A stretch of 64,000 nt of DNA from Phreatobacter stygius (GTDB lineage: Bacteria > Pseudomonadota > Alphaproteobacteria > Rhizobiales > Phreatobacteraceae): NCBI RefSeq assembly GCF_005144885.1, contig NZ_CP039690.1, forward strand, positions 5,965,001 to 6,029,000, read 5' to 3'. Positions 25,862-33,334 of this stretch are shown in pieces (within the stretch, counting starts at the first letter, position 1; each line of letters opens with the position of its first letter). The translations under genes were made by a program, and so were the position numbers. Below the pieces are notes generated by a model. The model searched no databases. It was not told where the DNA came from and saw only the letters and a list, made by a program, of their open reading frames with translations.

Positions 25862-26050
25862 ATGATGCATCCCAAGGAAGCCGGTGGATGGCAAGATGCC
25901 CAGGCGCCCGTCCAGCCGGATGACGAGGGCAAGTCGCAGCAGAGCCAGGGCAATGGCCGCCCGGCGCGCGGTGGGCAGAAGGCGCAGGCCGGCGGCCAGC
26001 CGAGCCGCCAGCAGGGCCAGAAGCCCGGATCGGCCGGCCAGCGGGGCTGA
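25862..26050 (+). CDS. Small Gln/Gly-rich hydrophilic protein (62 aa)
   Basis: 62 residues dominated by Gln, Gly, Ala and Pro (GQKAQAGGQPSRQQGQKPG); likely disordered and very soluble, hydrophilin-like. Strong AGGAGG ribosome-binding site. The promoter at 25805-25829 rules out the longer frame from 25790. No family is recognised; a role in desiccation or osmotic protection is only a guess from composition and promoter. Confidence 0.7.
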   Translation: MMHPKEAGGWQDAQAPVQPDDEGKSQQSQGNGRPARGGQKAQAGGQPSRQQGQKPGSAGQRG

Positions 26051-26157
26051 TCCGGCGCGACCAGGGCAAAGGTCTCCCGCCGCAACCGGCCGGTGATTGG
26101 AACAAAACAGGAAACGTGTCATCCACGGGATGAAGCCAGCCCAGGGATGATTCGCGC

Positions 26158-28233
26158 TTGTCCGTCGCCGCCGCCTATCTGACCAAGCTCAACCCCGAGC
26201 AGCGGCGCGCGGTCGAGCACGGCGCGGCCTCAACGGAGGCCGGCTGCGGACCGCTGCTGGTGATCGCGGGGGCGGGTTCGGGCAAGACCAATACGCTGGC
26301 CCATCGGGTCGCCCACCTGATCGTCGGCGGCGCCGATCCGCGCCGCATCATGCTGCTGACCTTTTCGCGCCGGGCGGCTGCCGAAATGACCCGAAGGGTC
26401 GAGCGCATCGCGGCCGAGGCGCTGGGTGCCAAGGCCGGCGTGATGACCGATGCCCTGACCTGGGCCGGCACTTTCCACGGCATCGGCGCGCGCATCCTGC
26501 GTGACCATGCCGGCGAGATCGGACTGGATCCGGGCTTCACCATTCATGATCGCGAGGATTCCGCCGATCTCGTCAACCTCTGCCGCCACGAGCTGGGTTT
26601 CTCCAAGACCGAGACGCGGTTTCCGACCAAGGGCACCTGCCTTGCGATCTATTCGCGCGCGGTCAATGCCGAGATGGCGCTGGAGGAGGTGCTGCGGGCG
26701 GCTTTTCCCTGGTGCATGGCCTGGACAGCGGAACTGCGGGCGCTGTTTGCCGCCTATGTCGAGGCGAAACAGCGCCACAACGTGCTCGATTACGACGACC
26801 TGTTGCTCTACTGGGCGCAAATGGTCGCCGAGCCGGCGCTCGCCGCGGAGCTTTCCGGCCGCTTCGACCATATCCTGGTCGACGAATATCAGGACACCAA
26901 CCGGCTGCAGTCGTCGATCCTCATCGCCTTGAAGCCCGCGGGGCGCGGCCTCACCGTGGTCGGCGACGACGCCCAGTCGATCTATGCGTTCCGCGCCGCG
27001 ACCGTGCGCAACATCCTCGATTTTCCCGGCCAGTTCGACCCGCCGGCCGAGATCGTCACGCTCGACCGCAACTACCGCTCGACCCAGCCGATCCTGGCCG
27101 CCGCCAATGCGGTGATCGGCGAGGCCGCCGAGCGCTTCACCAAGAATCTGTGGACCGAACGCACCTCCGGCGAGCCTCCGGGCCTCGTCACCGTGCGCGA
27201 CGAGATCGACCAGGCCCGCTACGTCGCCGACCGGATCCTGGAAAACCGCGAGACCGGCACGGCCTTGAAGGCCCAGGCGGTGCTGTTCCGCACCTCGCAT
27301 CACAGCGGCCCGCTGGAGGTCGAGCTGGTCCGGCGCAACATTCCTTTCGTCAAGTTCGGCGGGCTCAAGTTCCTCGATGCCGCCCATGTCAAGGACATGC
27401 TGGCATTGCTGCGCTTCGTGCAGAACCCGCGCGACCGCGTCGCCGGGTTCCGGGTGCTGCAGCTCATCCCGGGCGTTGGCGGCAGTTCGGCGGCACGCCT
27501 GATCGACCAGATGACCGGGGTCAGGGATCCGTTCGGCGCGCTGGCCGAGGCCGCGGCGCCGCCTCGCTCCGGCGATGACTGGCCGGCCTTTGTCGACCTG
27601 GCCTTGGCCTTGCGGTCCGGCCGGGCCGGTTGGCCGGCCGAGTTCGGCGCGGCGCGGCTCTGGTACGAACCGCATCTGGAGCGCATGCACGAGGACGCCA
27701 GCGTGCGGCGCGCCGATCTTCTGCAACTGGAGCAGATCGCCGGCGGTTATCCCTCGCGCGAGCGCTTCCTGACCGAGCTGACCCTGGATCCGCCCGACGC
27801 GACCAGCGACCAGGCCGGCATGCCCTTGCTCGACGAGGACTACCTGATCCTGTCGACCATTCATTCCGCCAAGGGCCAGGAATGGAAATCGGTCTTCGTG
27901 CTCAATGCGGTCGATGGTTGCATTCCCTCCGATCTCGGTGCCGGCACCAGTTCCGAGATCGAGGAGGAGCGGCGGCTGCTCTATGTCGCGATGACCCGCG
28001 CCAAGGACGACCTGCACCTGATGGTGCCGCAGCGCTTCTTCACCCATCAGCAGTCATCCACCGGCGACCGGCACGTCTATGCCCAGCGCACCCGGTTCAT
28101 TCCGCCCTCGGTTCTGAAAAACTTCCAGCTGACCACCTGGCCGATCGCCGCCCAGCAGGCCAATGCCGGCCGCGCCGCCGCCCAGCCGGTCAAGGTGGAT
28201 ATCGCCCAGCGCATGCGCGGCATGTGGCGCTAA
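26158..28233 (+). CDS. UvrD/PcrA-like superfamily 1 DNA helicase
   Basis: 691 residues from a TTG start; in-frame alternatives are poor. SF1A helicase motifs appear in order: Walker A AGAGSGKT (about residue 40), motif Ia LLTFSRRAA, motif II VDEYQDTN, motif III GDDAQSIYAFR, motif IV LDRNYRST, motif V STIHSAKGQEW, and motif VI VAMTRAKD. A 3'-5' DNA helicase of the UvrD/Rep type for repair or replication restart. It is shorter at the C-terminus than UvrD itself (about 720), so it is probably an accessory paralogue rather than the main UvrD. Followed 86 bases later by a stress gene. Confidence 0.92.
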   Translation: MSVAAAYLTKLNPEQRRAVEHGAASTEAGCGPLLVIAGAGSGKTNTLAHRVAHLIVGGADPRRIMLLTFSRRAAAEMTRRVERIAAEALGAKAGVMTDALTWAGTFHGIGARILRDHAGEIGLDPGFTIHDREDSADLVNLCRHELGFSKTETRFPTKGTCLAIYSRAVNAEMALEEVLRAAFPWCMAWTAELRALFAAYVEAKQRHNVLDYDDLLLYWAQMVAEPALAAELSGRFDHILVDEYQDTNRLQSSILIALKPAGRGLTVVGDDAQSIYAFRAATVRNILDFPGQFDPPAEIVTLDRNYRSTQPILAAANAVIGEAAERFTKNLWTERTSGEPPGLVTVRDEIDQARYVADRILENRETGTALKAQAVLFRTSHHSGPLEVELVRRNIPFVKFGGLKFLDAAHVKDMLALLRFVQNPRDRVAGFRVLQLIPGVGGSSAARLIDQMTGVRDPFGALAEAAAPPRSGDDWPAFVDLALALRSGRAGWPAEFGAARLWYEPHLERMHEDASVRRADLLQLEQIAGGYPSRERFLTELTLDPPDATSDQAGMPLLDEDYLILSTIHSAKGQEWKSVFVLNAVDGCIPSDLGAGTSSEIEEERRLLYVAMTRAKDDLHLMVPQRFFTHQQSSTGDRHVYAQRTRFIPPSVLKNFQLTTWPIAAQQANAGRAAAQPVKVDIAQRMRGMWR

Positions 28234-28242
28234 GCCTCGGCC

Positions 28243-28267
28243 GGAACCTCACGCCTTCGATCGGGTT
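28243..28267 (+). promoter_or_regulatory. Near-consensus EcfG promoter for the first DUF883-like gene
   Basis: GGAAC, 16 bases, GGTT, the same -10 variant as at 23267. It begins 10 bases after the helicase stop codon and gives a leader of about 45 bases. Confidence 0.45.
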
Positions 28268-28319
28268 GGACCATTGACGGGCATTGCCCGCATGGGTTCA
28301 GGATCGATGGAGGTTTGTC

Positions 28320-28601
28320 ATGGCTGATGCGCAAGGCCGCACGGGATCGAACAACGGAGGCCCGGCCGGCCCGACCGAACTCGAGGACAAGATCGTCCGC
28401 GGCGCCAGCGATTTTGCCTCGTCCGCGAGCAAGACGCTGAAACATGTCGGTGTCGACACCGATGTCATGGTCGACGCCGCCAAGGGCCAGGCAACCGAAC
28501 TGCAGAAGCTGCTGATCGACGAAATCGCCGCCCGGCCGTTCCGGGCGCTCGGCATCGCCGCGGCCGTCGGTTTCGTCGTCGGCGTCTGGAACGCCCGCTG
28601 A
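28320..28601 (+). CDS. DUF883-like (ElaB/YqjD-type) membrane-anchored protein
   Basis: 93 residues; ATG after ATGGAGG. A polar N-terminus is followed by an amphipathic helical region (residues 20-65) and a C-terminal hydrophobic anchor (RALGIAAAVGFVVGVW), the layout of the ElaB/YqjD/DUF883 group. E. coli members are tail-anchored to the inner membrane and bind ribosomes in stationary phase. The second half is nearly the same as in the gene at 39949 (GVDTDVMVDAAKGQATELQ versus GVDTDVMVKAAKGQASELQ), so the two are paralogues within the same stress island. Confidence 0.82.
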   Translation: MADAQGRTGSNNGGPAGPTELEDKIVRGASDFASSASKTLKHVGVDTDVMVDAAKGQATELQKLLIDEIAARPFRALGIAAAVGFVVGVWNAR

Positions 28602-28652
28602 GCAATGACATGAGGGGAGGCCGGCTGGCACCGGCCTCCCGCGCAGCCGCCG

Positions 28653-29567
28653 TCAGGGCAATCCTTCGGACCGGTTTCGGCGCCACGCGGTCTGGGCCGC
28701 AGCATGGGCGCGGCGATCTTCCGCACTCACCGGGAAGCGCTGGCCGAGCACCTCTTCGGCAGTCACCTCGAAACGATCGAGCACATGCGCGCCGAACGAG
28801 TTGACCAGCGGCACGTCGGCGGCGTCCTGGCCGTAGGCCATGACGATGCGGCCGATGCGCGGCATGTTGTGGCGGGCATCGAAGGTGTACCACTGGCCAT
28901 CGAGGAAGGCCTCGAACCAGGCGCAGAAATCCATCGGGGCAGGGTCCTGGGGCACGCCGATATCGGGCAGATAGCCGGTGGCATAGCGCGCCGGGATATT
29001 CATGCAGCGGCACAGCGTGATGGCCAGATGGGCGAAATCCCGGCAGACGCCGACCCGTTCCTCAAAGGCCTGGGTAGCGGTGCGCGTGTCGCGGGCAAAG
29101 TGGTAGCCGAAGCCGAGCCGGTCGTGGACGAAATCGGTGATCGCCTGGACACGGCTCCAGCCCGGCGCGACATGGCCGAAGCGGTGCCAGGCCTCCTGCG
29201 ACAGCTGATCGGTCTCGCAATAGCGGCTGCCGCGCAGGTAGATCAGGGTGTCCTCCGGCAGTTGCTCCGGCGGCACCTCGCCGGCCAAAGGCTGTACCGT
29301 GTCGGAAAAACCGGGATCGAAGATCACCCCGCCGGCCTTGAGCGACAGGCCGCCGGCCGGCGCGGTCATGCGCCGGCAGAGATTGCCGAACTGATCTTCG
29401 TGAATGGTCTGCTCGATCGGCAAGGCCGGGTCGGCCAGCGCGCTGGCGATCAGCTCGTCGGCCTGGGTCAGGTCCTGGCGCCGGCTCGGGTGAATGTCGA
29501 GCAAGGCGATCAGCGGCGTCGCCGCCTCGCACAGGATGTCGATGTGGAAGCCATAACGGATATGCAT
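28653..29567 (-). CDS. Transglutaminase-like cysteine protease family protein
   Basis: 304 residues; GGAG nine bases before the ATG. The N-terminal beta domain (1-130) precedes a transglutaminase core with the catalytic triad visible: Cys in VGVCRDFAHLAI, a Trp/His block in CAWFEAFLDGQWY, and Asp in YTFDARHN. Such bacterial proteins act as cysteine peptidases or amidases; some are linked to circularly permuted ATP-grasp and alpha-E proteins, which are absent here. No signal peptide, so cytoplasmic. No EcfG site was found in front of it. Confidence 0.85.
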   Translation of the reverse strand: MHIRYGFHIDILCEAATPLIALLDIHPSRRQDLTQADELIASALADPALPIEQTIHEDQFGNLCRRMTAPAGGLSLKAGGVIFDPGFSDTVQPLAGEVPPEQLPEDTLIYLRGSRYCETDQLSQEAWHRFGHVAPGWSRVQAITDFVHDRLGFGYHFARDTRTATQAFEERVGVCRDFAHLAITLCRCMNIPARYATGYLPDIGVPQDPAPMDFCAWFEAFLDGQWYTFDARHNMPRIGRIVMAYGQDAADVPLVNSFGAHVLDRFEVTAEEVLGQRFPVSAEDRRAHAAAQTAWRRNRSEGLP

Positions 29568-29704
29568 CGCGCGCTCCGGCGGGATGAAAAAGGAAACCGC
29601 AGCGCCATGCTACAGCACGCGCGCGCCGGCCGGCGCTATCGTTTCGTCAAAAGGGCGCGAGCGGCAAGCTCGCGCCCTGAAATGCCGAAAGGTCGACGTG
29701 GAAC

Positions 29705-30100
29705 TTACATCCAGTAGGGACTGGTTCCGTAATAGTCGTAGATGCGCTTGCCATAGACGCGGTCGCTCCAGTCCGGCTCGCCCTTGGCATCGTACATCGG
29801 GGCGTTCTCCAGCCGGTCGCGGGTCAGCGGCACGACATAGCCTTCGCGCTCGGTGTCGTATTTCAGCACGCTCCACGGCAGCGGATGATATTTCTCGCCG
29901 ATGCCGAGAAAACCGCCGAACGACATGATGGCGTAGACGACATGGCCCGATTCCTTGTCGAGGATGATGTCGTGGATCTCGCCGAGATGTTCGCCATTGC
30001 TGTTATAGACATTGGTGCCGGCGACGCGGTCGGCGGCAATGATCGCGGAATGACCGGACATGGACCGGCCGGACGTCGTTCCCGTGGCTTGGTTCGCCAT
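29705..30100 (-). CDS. PRC-barrel domain stress protein
   Basis: 131 residues. A polar Gly/Thr/Ser N-terminus is followed by a PRC-barrel (residues 25-100): GTNVYNSNGEHLGEIHDIILD, in two halves, then YAIMSFGGFLGIGEKYHPLPW. The C-terminus is aromatic (YDYYGTSPYWM). Soluble PRC-barrel proteins of this type are abundant in stressed alphaproteobacteria; their partner is unknown. GGAG ribosome-binding site upstream. Exact EcfG promoter (17-base spacer) 56 bases before the ATG. Confidence 0.85.
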   Translation of the reverse strand: MANQATGTTSGRSMSGHSAIIAADRVAGTNVYNSNGEHLGEIHDIILDKESGHVVYAIMSFGGFLGIGEKYHPLPWSVLKYDTEREGYVVPLTRDRLENAPMYDAKGEPDWSDRVYGKRIYDYYGTSPYWM

Positions 30101-30155
30101 TTCACAATCTCCGGGTTTTGAAGGTGGGCCCGCACAGGCGGGGGGACAGTCATGG

Positions 30156-30181
30156 AACGTCTCGGGTCGGATCAAGGTTCC
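30156..30181 (-). promoter_or_regulatory. EcfG-type promoter for the PRC-barrel gene
   Basis: Minus-strand GGAAC, 17 bases, CGTT, exact elements with the longer permitted spacer. Leader of about 50 bases to the ATG at 30100. Confidence 0.75.
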
Positions 30182-30207
30182 CGGCAAGCACCGAGAAGCT
30201 GCGCCGC

Positions 30208-30972
30208 TCAGATCAGCGGCCGCGGCGTCATCTCGCGTTCGAACAGCGAGGCCATCCGCGCGGTGAGCCGCGGATTCAGCAGTGTCAGGCGTCCGCCGGC
30301 GAATGCGAACAGGCCGGCGCGCCGGAGCCGCGACCAGGTCTTGCTGGTATGGACCAGCGACAGGCCGAGCGCGTCCGCCATGTGCTGCTGCGACAGCGGA
30401 AACTGGAAACTTTTGTCGCTGACCAAGCCGAGCGTTTCGGCGCGCCGGAACAGCGAGATGACCAGCGCGGCGATCCGTTCGGCGGCGCTGCGCTGGCCGA
30501 CCGAGACAAGGTTCTCGTCGACCATGCTTTCCTCGCGCGAGCCGAGCCAGGCGAGCTCATAGGCGAGGGTGGGCATCTTGACGAACAGGTCCCAGACGCG
30601 GCGGCGGGAAAACACGCAGACCTCGACATCGGTCAAGGCCTCGATGCCATGCTGGGAGGCGCTGAGCAGTGAGGCTTGCAGGCCCAGAATGTCGCCGGGC
30701 AGGAGGAAGTTGAGGATCTGCCGCCGGCCGTCGGGCAAGGTCTTGTAGCGATAGGCCCAGCCGGCGAACAGCGTGAACAGTTCGGCATCGGTTTCGCCCG
30801 GGCTGATGATGTCGCTGCCGGCCTTCACCAGCCGATGGTCGATCTTCATCGACTGGATGAAGGCGATGTCATCCACCGTCTTGTCGGCAAAAGCGGGCTT
30901 GGCCCGAAGGGGGCAGGCACTGCAGGGCGTTCCGGCCCGCGGCAGGCGGCTCTTGTCAGTATAGACGAGCAT
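30208..30972 (-). CDS. Crp/Fnr family transcriptional regulator
   Basis: 254 residues from the ATG after GAGGG; the frame is open to 31206, but the EcfG promoter at 31003 fixes the start. An N-terminal Cys pair (PCSACPLR, residues 16-19) precedes the cyclic-nucleotide-binding beta-roll (about 30-150, with PGDILG and the LP-DGRRQI strand). The C-terminal winged HTH (about 160-240) contains LSQQHMADALGLSLVHTSKTWSRL, split across the two helices. With only two N-terminal Cys it is unlikely to hold an FNR-type iron-sulfur cluster. Divergent from the ABC exporter gene and probably under EcfG, so it may be a second-tier stress regulator. Confidence 0.9.
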   Translation of the reverse strand: MLVYTDKSRLPRAGTPCSACPLRAKPAFADKTVDDIAFIQSMKIDHRLVKAGSDIISPGETDAELFTLFAGWAYRYKTLPDGRRQILNFLLPGDILGLQASLLSASQHGIEALTDVEVCVFSRRRVWDLFVKMPTLAYELAWLGSREESMVDENLVSVGQRSAAERIAALVISLFRRAETLGLVSDKSFQFPLSQQHMADALGLSLVHTSKTWSRLRRAGLFAFAGGRLTLLNPRLTARMASLFEREMTPRPLI

Positions 30973-31002
30973 TCGGACCCTCGCAAAATCAACCACCGCA
31001 TC

Positions 31003-31027
31003 AACGGCCTCGTGGCCAGGAAGTTCC
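31003..31027 (-). promoter_or_regulatory. EcfG-type promoter for the Crp/Fnr regulator
   Basis: Minus-strand GGAAC, 16 bases, CGTT, exact. Its -35 lies only 11 bases from the -35 of the divergent promoter at 31039, so the two compete for or share polymerase binding. Confidence 0.78.
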
Positions 31028-31038
31028 GGCGCAGGAGA

Positions 31039-31063
31039 GGAACCTGCGCGGGGACGGGGCGTT
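31039..31063 (+). promoter_or_regulatory. EcfG-type promoter for the YddA-like ABC exporter
   Basis: GGAAC, 16 bases, CGTT, exact. Predicted start near 31070, which rules out an upstream start codon at 31062 for the following gene. Confidence 0.78.
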
Positions 31064-31121
31064 GTCATGGGGAGCGCGTCGGGGCGCGCCCTCGCGTGTC
31101 GCGCCTTTCGAACCGGTGGCC

Positions 31122-32945
31122 ATGATGACCGAGAATGACGATCTGGGGCGGGATGAGGGTTCATCTCGCGGGCGCTTGCGGGCGCGCGAATTCTTTCGGA
31201 CGTCATTGGGTTTCTGGACGGGACGCACCCGGTTTCGGGCCTGGGGACTGACCTTGCTGGTCCTGGCCTTCGCCGCCGCCCATATTGGCGCGCAGGTCGG
31301 CATCAATATGTGGCAACGCCTGTTTTTCGATGCGCTCGAGCGAAAGTCGGTTGGCGACGTCCTCGGCGCCATCGGCTGGGTGCCGGTCATTGTCGGTTTC
31401 TTCTCGCTCGCGCTGTCGGGCGTCGTCGTCACGCGCATGCTGCTGCAGACGCGCTGGCGCGAATGGCTGACCATGCATCTGGCGGGCTGGTGGATCGCCG
31501 ACCAGCGCTATTACCGGCTCGGCTTCATCGCCGAGGAGCAGACCGCGCCGGAATTCCGCATTGCCGAGGACGTCCGCCTGTCGGTCGAACCGCTGGTCGA
31601 GTTCGCGCTCGGCCTGATCACCGCCTCGGTCACGGCGGTCACCTTCGCCGCCATCCTCTGGCAGGTGGCGGGATCGGTGCAGTTTTCGCTCGGCGGAACG
31701 ACGGTCGTCATTCCCTTCTACATGGCGATCGCGGCCATCTTTTATGCGGTCGTCATCTCGACGGCGGCCTATTTCACCGGCAGGCCCCTGGTCGGGAGGA
31801 TCTCGCACAAGAACCAGATGGAGGCGCAATTCCGCGCCGAGATGACCAGGCTCAGGGAAAATGCCGAAAGCATCGCGCTGATCCGGGGGGATGATGACGA
31901 ACGGGCATCGGTTCACGACAATTACCGCAATGTCGTCAAGGCCTGGCTTCAGATCGTCCGCCAGCAGGGCATCATCGCGCTGGTGATGAACACCAATGGC
32001 GCCTTGTTCCCGATCATTCCCCTGGTGCTGGTGGCGCCCAAATATCTCGCCGGCGAGCTGTCTCTCGGGGCGGTCATGCAGGTCACCGCCGCCTTCAGCG
32101 CGGTGCAGTCCGCGCTGATCTGGTTCGTCGACAATTTCGTCAAGCTCGCCGAATGGTACGCTTCGCTCAAGCGTGTCGACGAACTGGTCGAGGTGCTGGA
32201 AGACCTCGACATGGGCACCATCATGGAGGGTGAGGGCCAGATCGAGTTGGGCACCAGCGGCGACGGCGCGATCCATATCGACAACCTGTCGCTGGCCCAT
32301 CGCAACGGCCGCGTGGTCATTGCCGATGCCTCCGTCGTCATCGAGGCCGGCGAAAAGGTGCTGATCACCGGCGCGAGCGGCACCGGCAAGAGCACGCTGA
32401 TCCGCGCGCTCGCCGGTCTCTGGCCCTGGGGTTCGGGCAAGATCACCGTGCCGCCGGGCCAGTCCATCGCCTTCGTGCCGCAAAAACCCTACATCCCCAT
32501 GGGCACCCTCAAGGAGGCGCTGCTTTATCCCCATGCCGACATAGCGGTCGACAACGAGACCATCGTCACGGCGATGAAGCGCTGCGGTCTCGGCTATCTC
32601 GCCAAGCGCCTCGATGACGACGAGGCCAAATGGGATCAAACCCTGTCCGGGGGCGAGCGCCAGCGTGTCGCGTTTACCCGGCTGCTGATCCAGAAACCGA
32701 CCATCATCATCATGGACGAGGCGACCTCGGCGCTGGATGAAGACAGCCAGAATGGGCTGCTCGAACTGTTGCGCGAGGAACTCGCCGGTTCGACGGTCAT
32801 CAGTGTCGGCCATCGCGCCGGCCTGGAGGAGTTTCATGACCGCAAGATCACCCTGGAGCGCCGGCCGGCGGGCGCACGCCTGACCGCGGAGACGTCGACC
32901 AGTTCGCTCTGGCGGATGTTCGGACTGGGCAAGGCCGGCGTCTGA
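31122..32945 (+). CDS. ABC exporter, SbmA/BacA-YddA type (permease fused to ATPase)
   Basis: 607 residues (ATG 31122 or 31125). The N-terminal ABC_membrane_2 domain has about six TM helices (residues 45-330) with the family blocks NMWQRLFFDALE, WREWLTMHLAGWW, and QRYYRLGF. The C-terminal ATPase has Walker A GASGTGKST, signature LSGGERQR and Walker B IIIMDEATSALDE. Relatives (YddA, Rv1819c, BacA with fused ATPase) move peptides, vitamin B12 or very-long-chain fatty acyl groups. BacA-like proteins matter in rhizobial stress and host survival. Transcribed from an exact EcfG promoter and divergent from the Crp/Fnr gene. Confidence 0.9.
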   Translation: MMTENDDLGRDEGSSRGRLRAREFFRTSLGFWTGRTRFRAWGLTLLVLAFAAAHIGAQVGINMWQRLFFDALERKSVGDVLGAIGWVPVIVGFFSLALSGVVVTRMLLQTRWREWLTMHLAGWWIADQRYYRLGFIAEEQTAPEFRIAEDVRLSVEPLVEFALGLITASVTAVTFAAILWQVAGSVQFSLGGTTVVIPFYMAIAAIFYAVVISTAAYFTGRPLVGRISHKNQMEAQFRAEMTRLRENAESIALIRGDDDERASVHDNYRNVVKAWLQIVRQQGIIALVMNTNGALFPIIPLVLVAPKYLAGELSLGAVMQVTAAFSAVQSALIWFVDNFVKLAEWYASLKRVDELVEVLEDLDMGTIMEGEGQIELGTSGDGAIHIDNLSLAHRNGRVVIADASVVIEAGEKVLITGASGTGKSTLIRALAGLWPWGSGKITVPPGQSIAFVPQKPYIPMGTLKEALLYPHADIAVDNETIVTAMKRCGLGYLAKRLDDDEAKWDQTLSGGERQRVAFTRLLIQKPTIIIMDEATSALDEDSQNGLLELLREELAGSTVISVGHRAGLEEFHDRKITLERRPAGARLTAETSTSSLWRMFGLGKAGV

Positions 32946-33004
32946 GCCGCCACCTGCGTCGCGCCCGCCGGTCGGCTGAAACCCATCGGTGCCGCGGCCC
33001 ACGG

Positions 33005-33029
33005 GGAACAACCCCAGATATCGCACGTT
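33005..33029 (+). promoter_or_regulatory. EcfG-type promoter for the 79-aa gene
   Basis: GGAAC, 16 bases, CGTT, exact; predicted start near 33036, leader about 31 bases. It begins 60 bases after the ABC exporter stop. Confidence 0.75.
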
Positions 33030-33066
33030 GCTCCTGCACTGACCCGCAACGAGGCAGGAGATCACC

Positions 33067-33306
33067 ATGTCCATCGCGTCGCGCCCGGTTCTACCCCTGT
33101 TGTCCTTTGCGGCGGCAACCCTGGTCATTCTGGGCATCTGCCTGGTCAGCATGATCCTACAGCCAACCGGCGGGCCAAATTCGCGCCTCGGTTACCATGA
33201 TCAGGCGGCGCAGGGCGCCGTCCTCGCGATCAACGCCACCGCCGCTATCGATACGCTCGAGCGTGTCCTGCCGGATCCGGGTGACCGCCCGGCGATCGAG
33301 CGCTGA
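33067..33306 (+). CDS. Small single-pass membrane protein (79 aa)
   Basis: 79 residues with one hydrophobic N-terminal segment (about 7-32) and a soluble C-terminus that should face the periplasm. Strong GGCAGGAG ribosome-binding site. No family is recognised. It lies convergent to the end of the nepR-ecfG-kinase operon and is driven by an exact EcfG promoter, so its expression should follow the stress response it borders. Confidence 0.72.
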   Translation: MSIASRPVLPLLSFAAATLVILGICLVSMILQPTGGPNSRLGYHDQAAQGAVLAINATAAIDTLERVLPDPGDRPAIER

Positions 33307-33334
33307 ACCTTCAGGCCCGCGTGAGACGTCCGGG

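Noticed and set aside
26110-26135. GGAAC near the helicase start
   Set aside because: The CGTG that follows is only 11 bases away, so spacing is wrong for EcfG.
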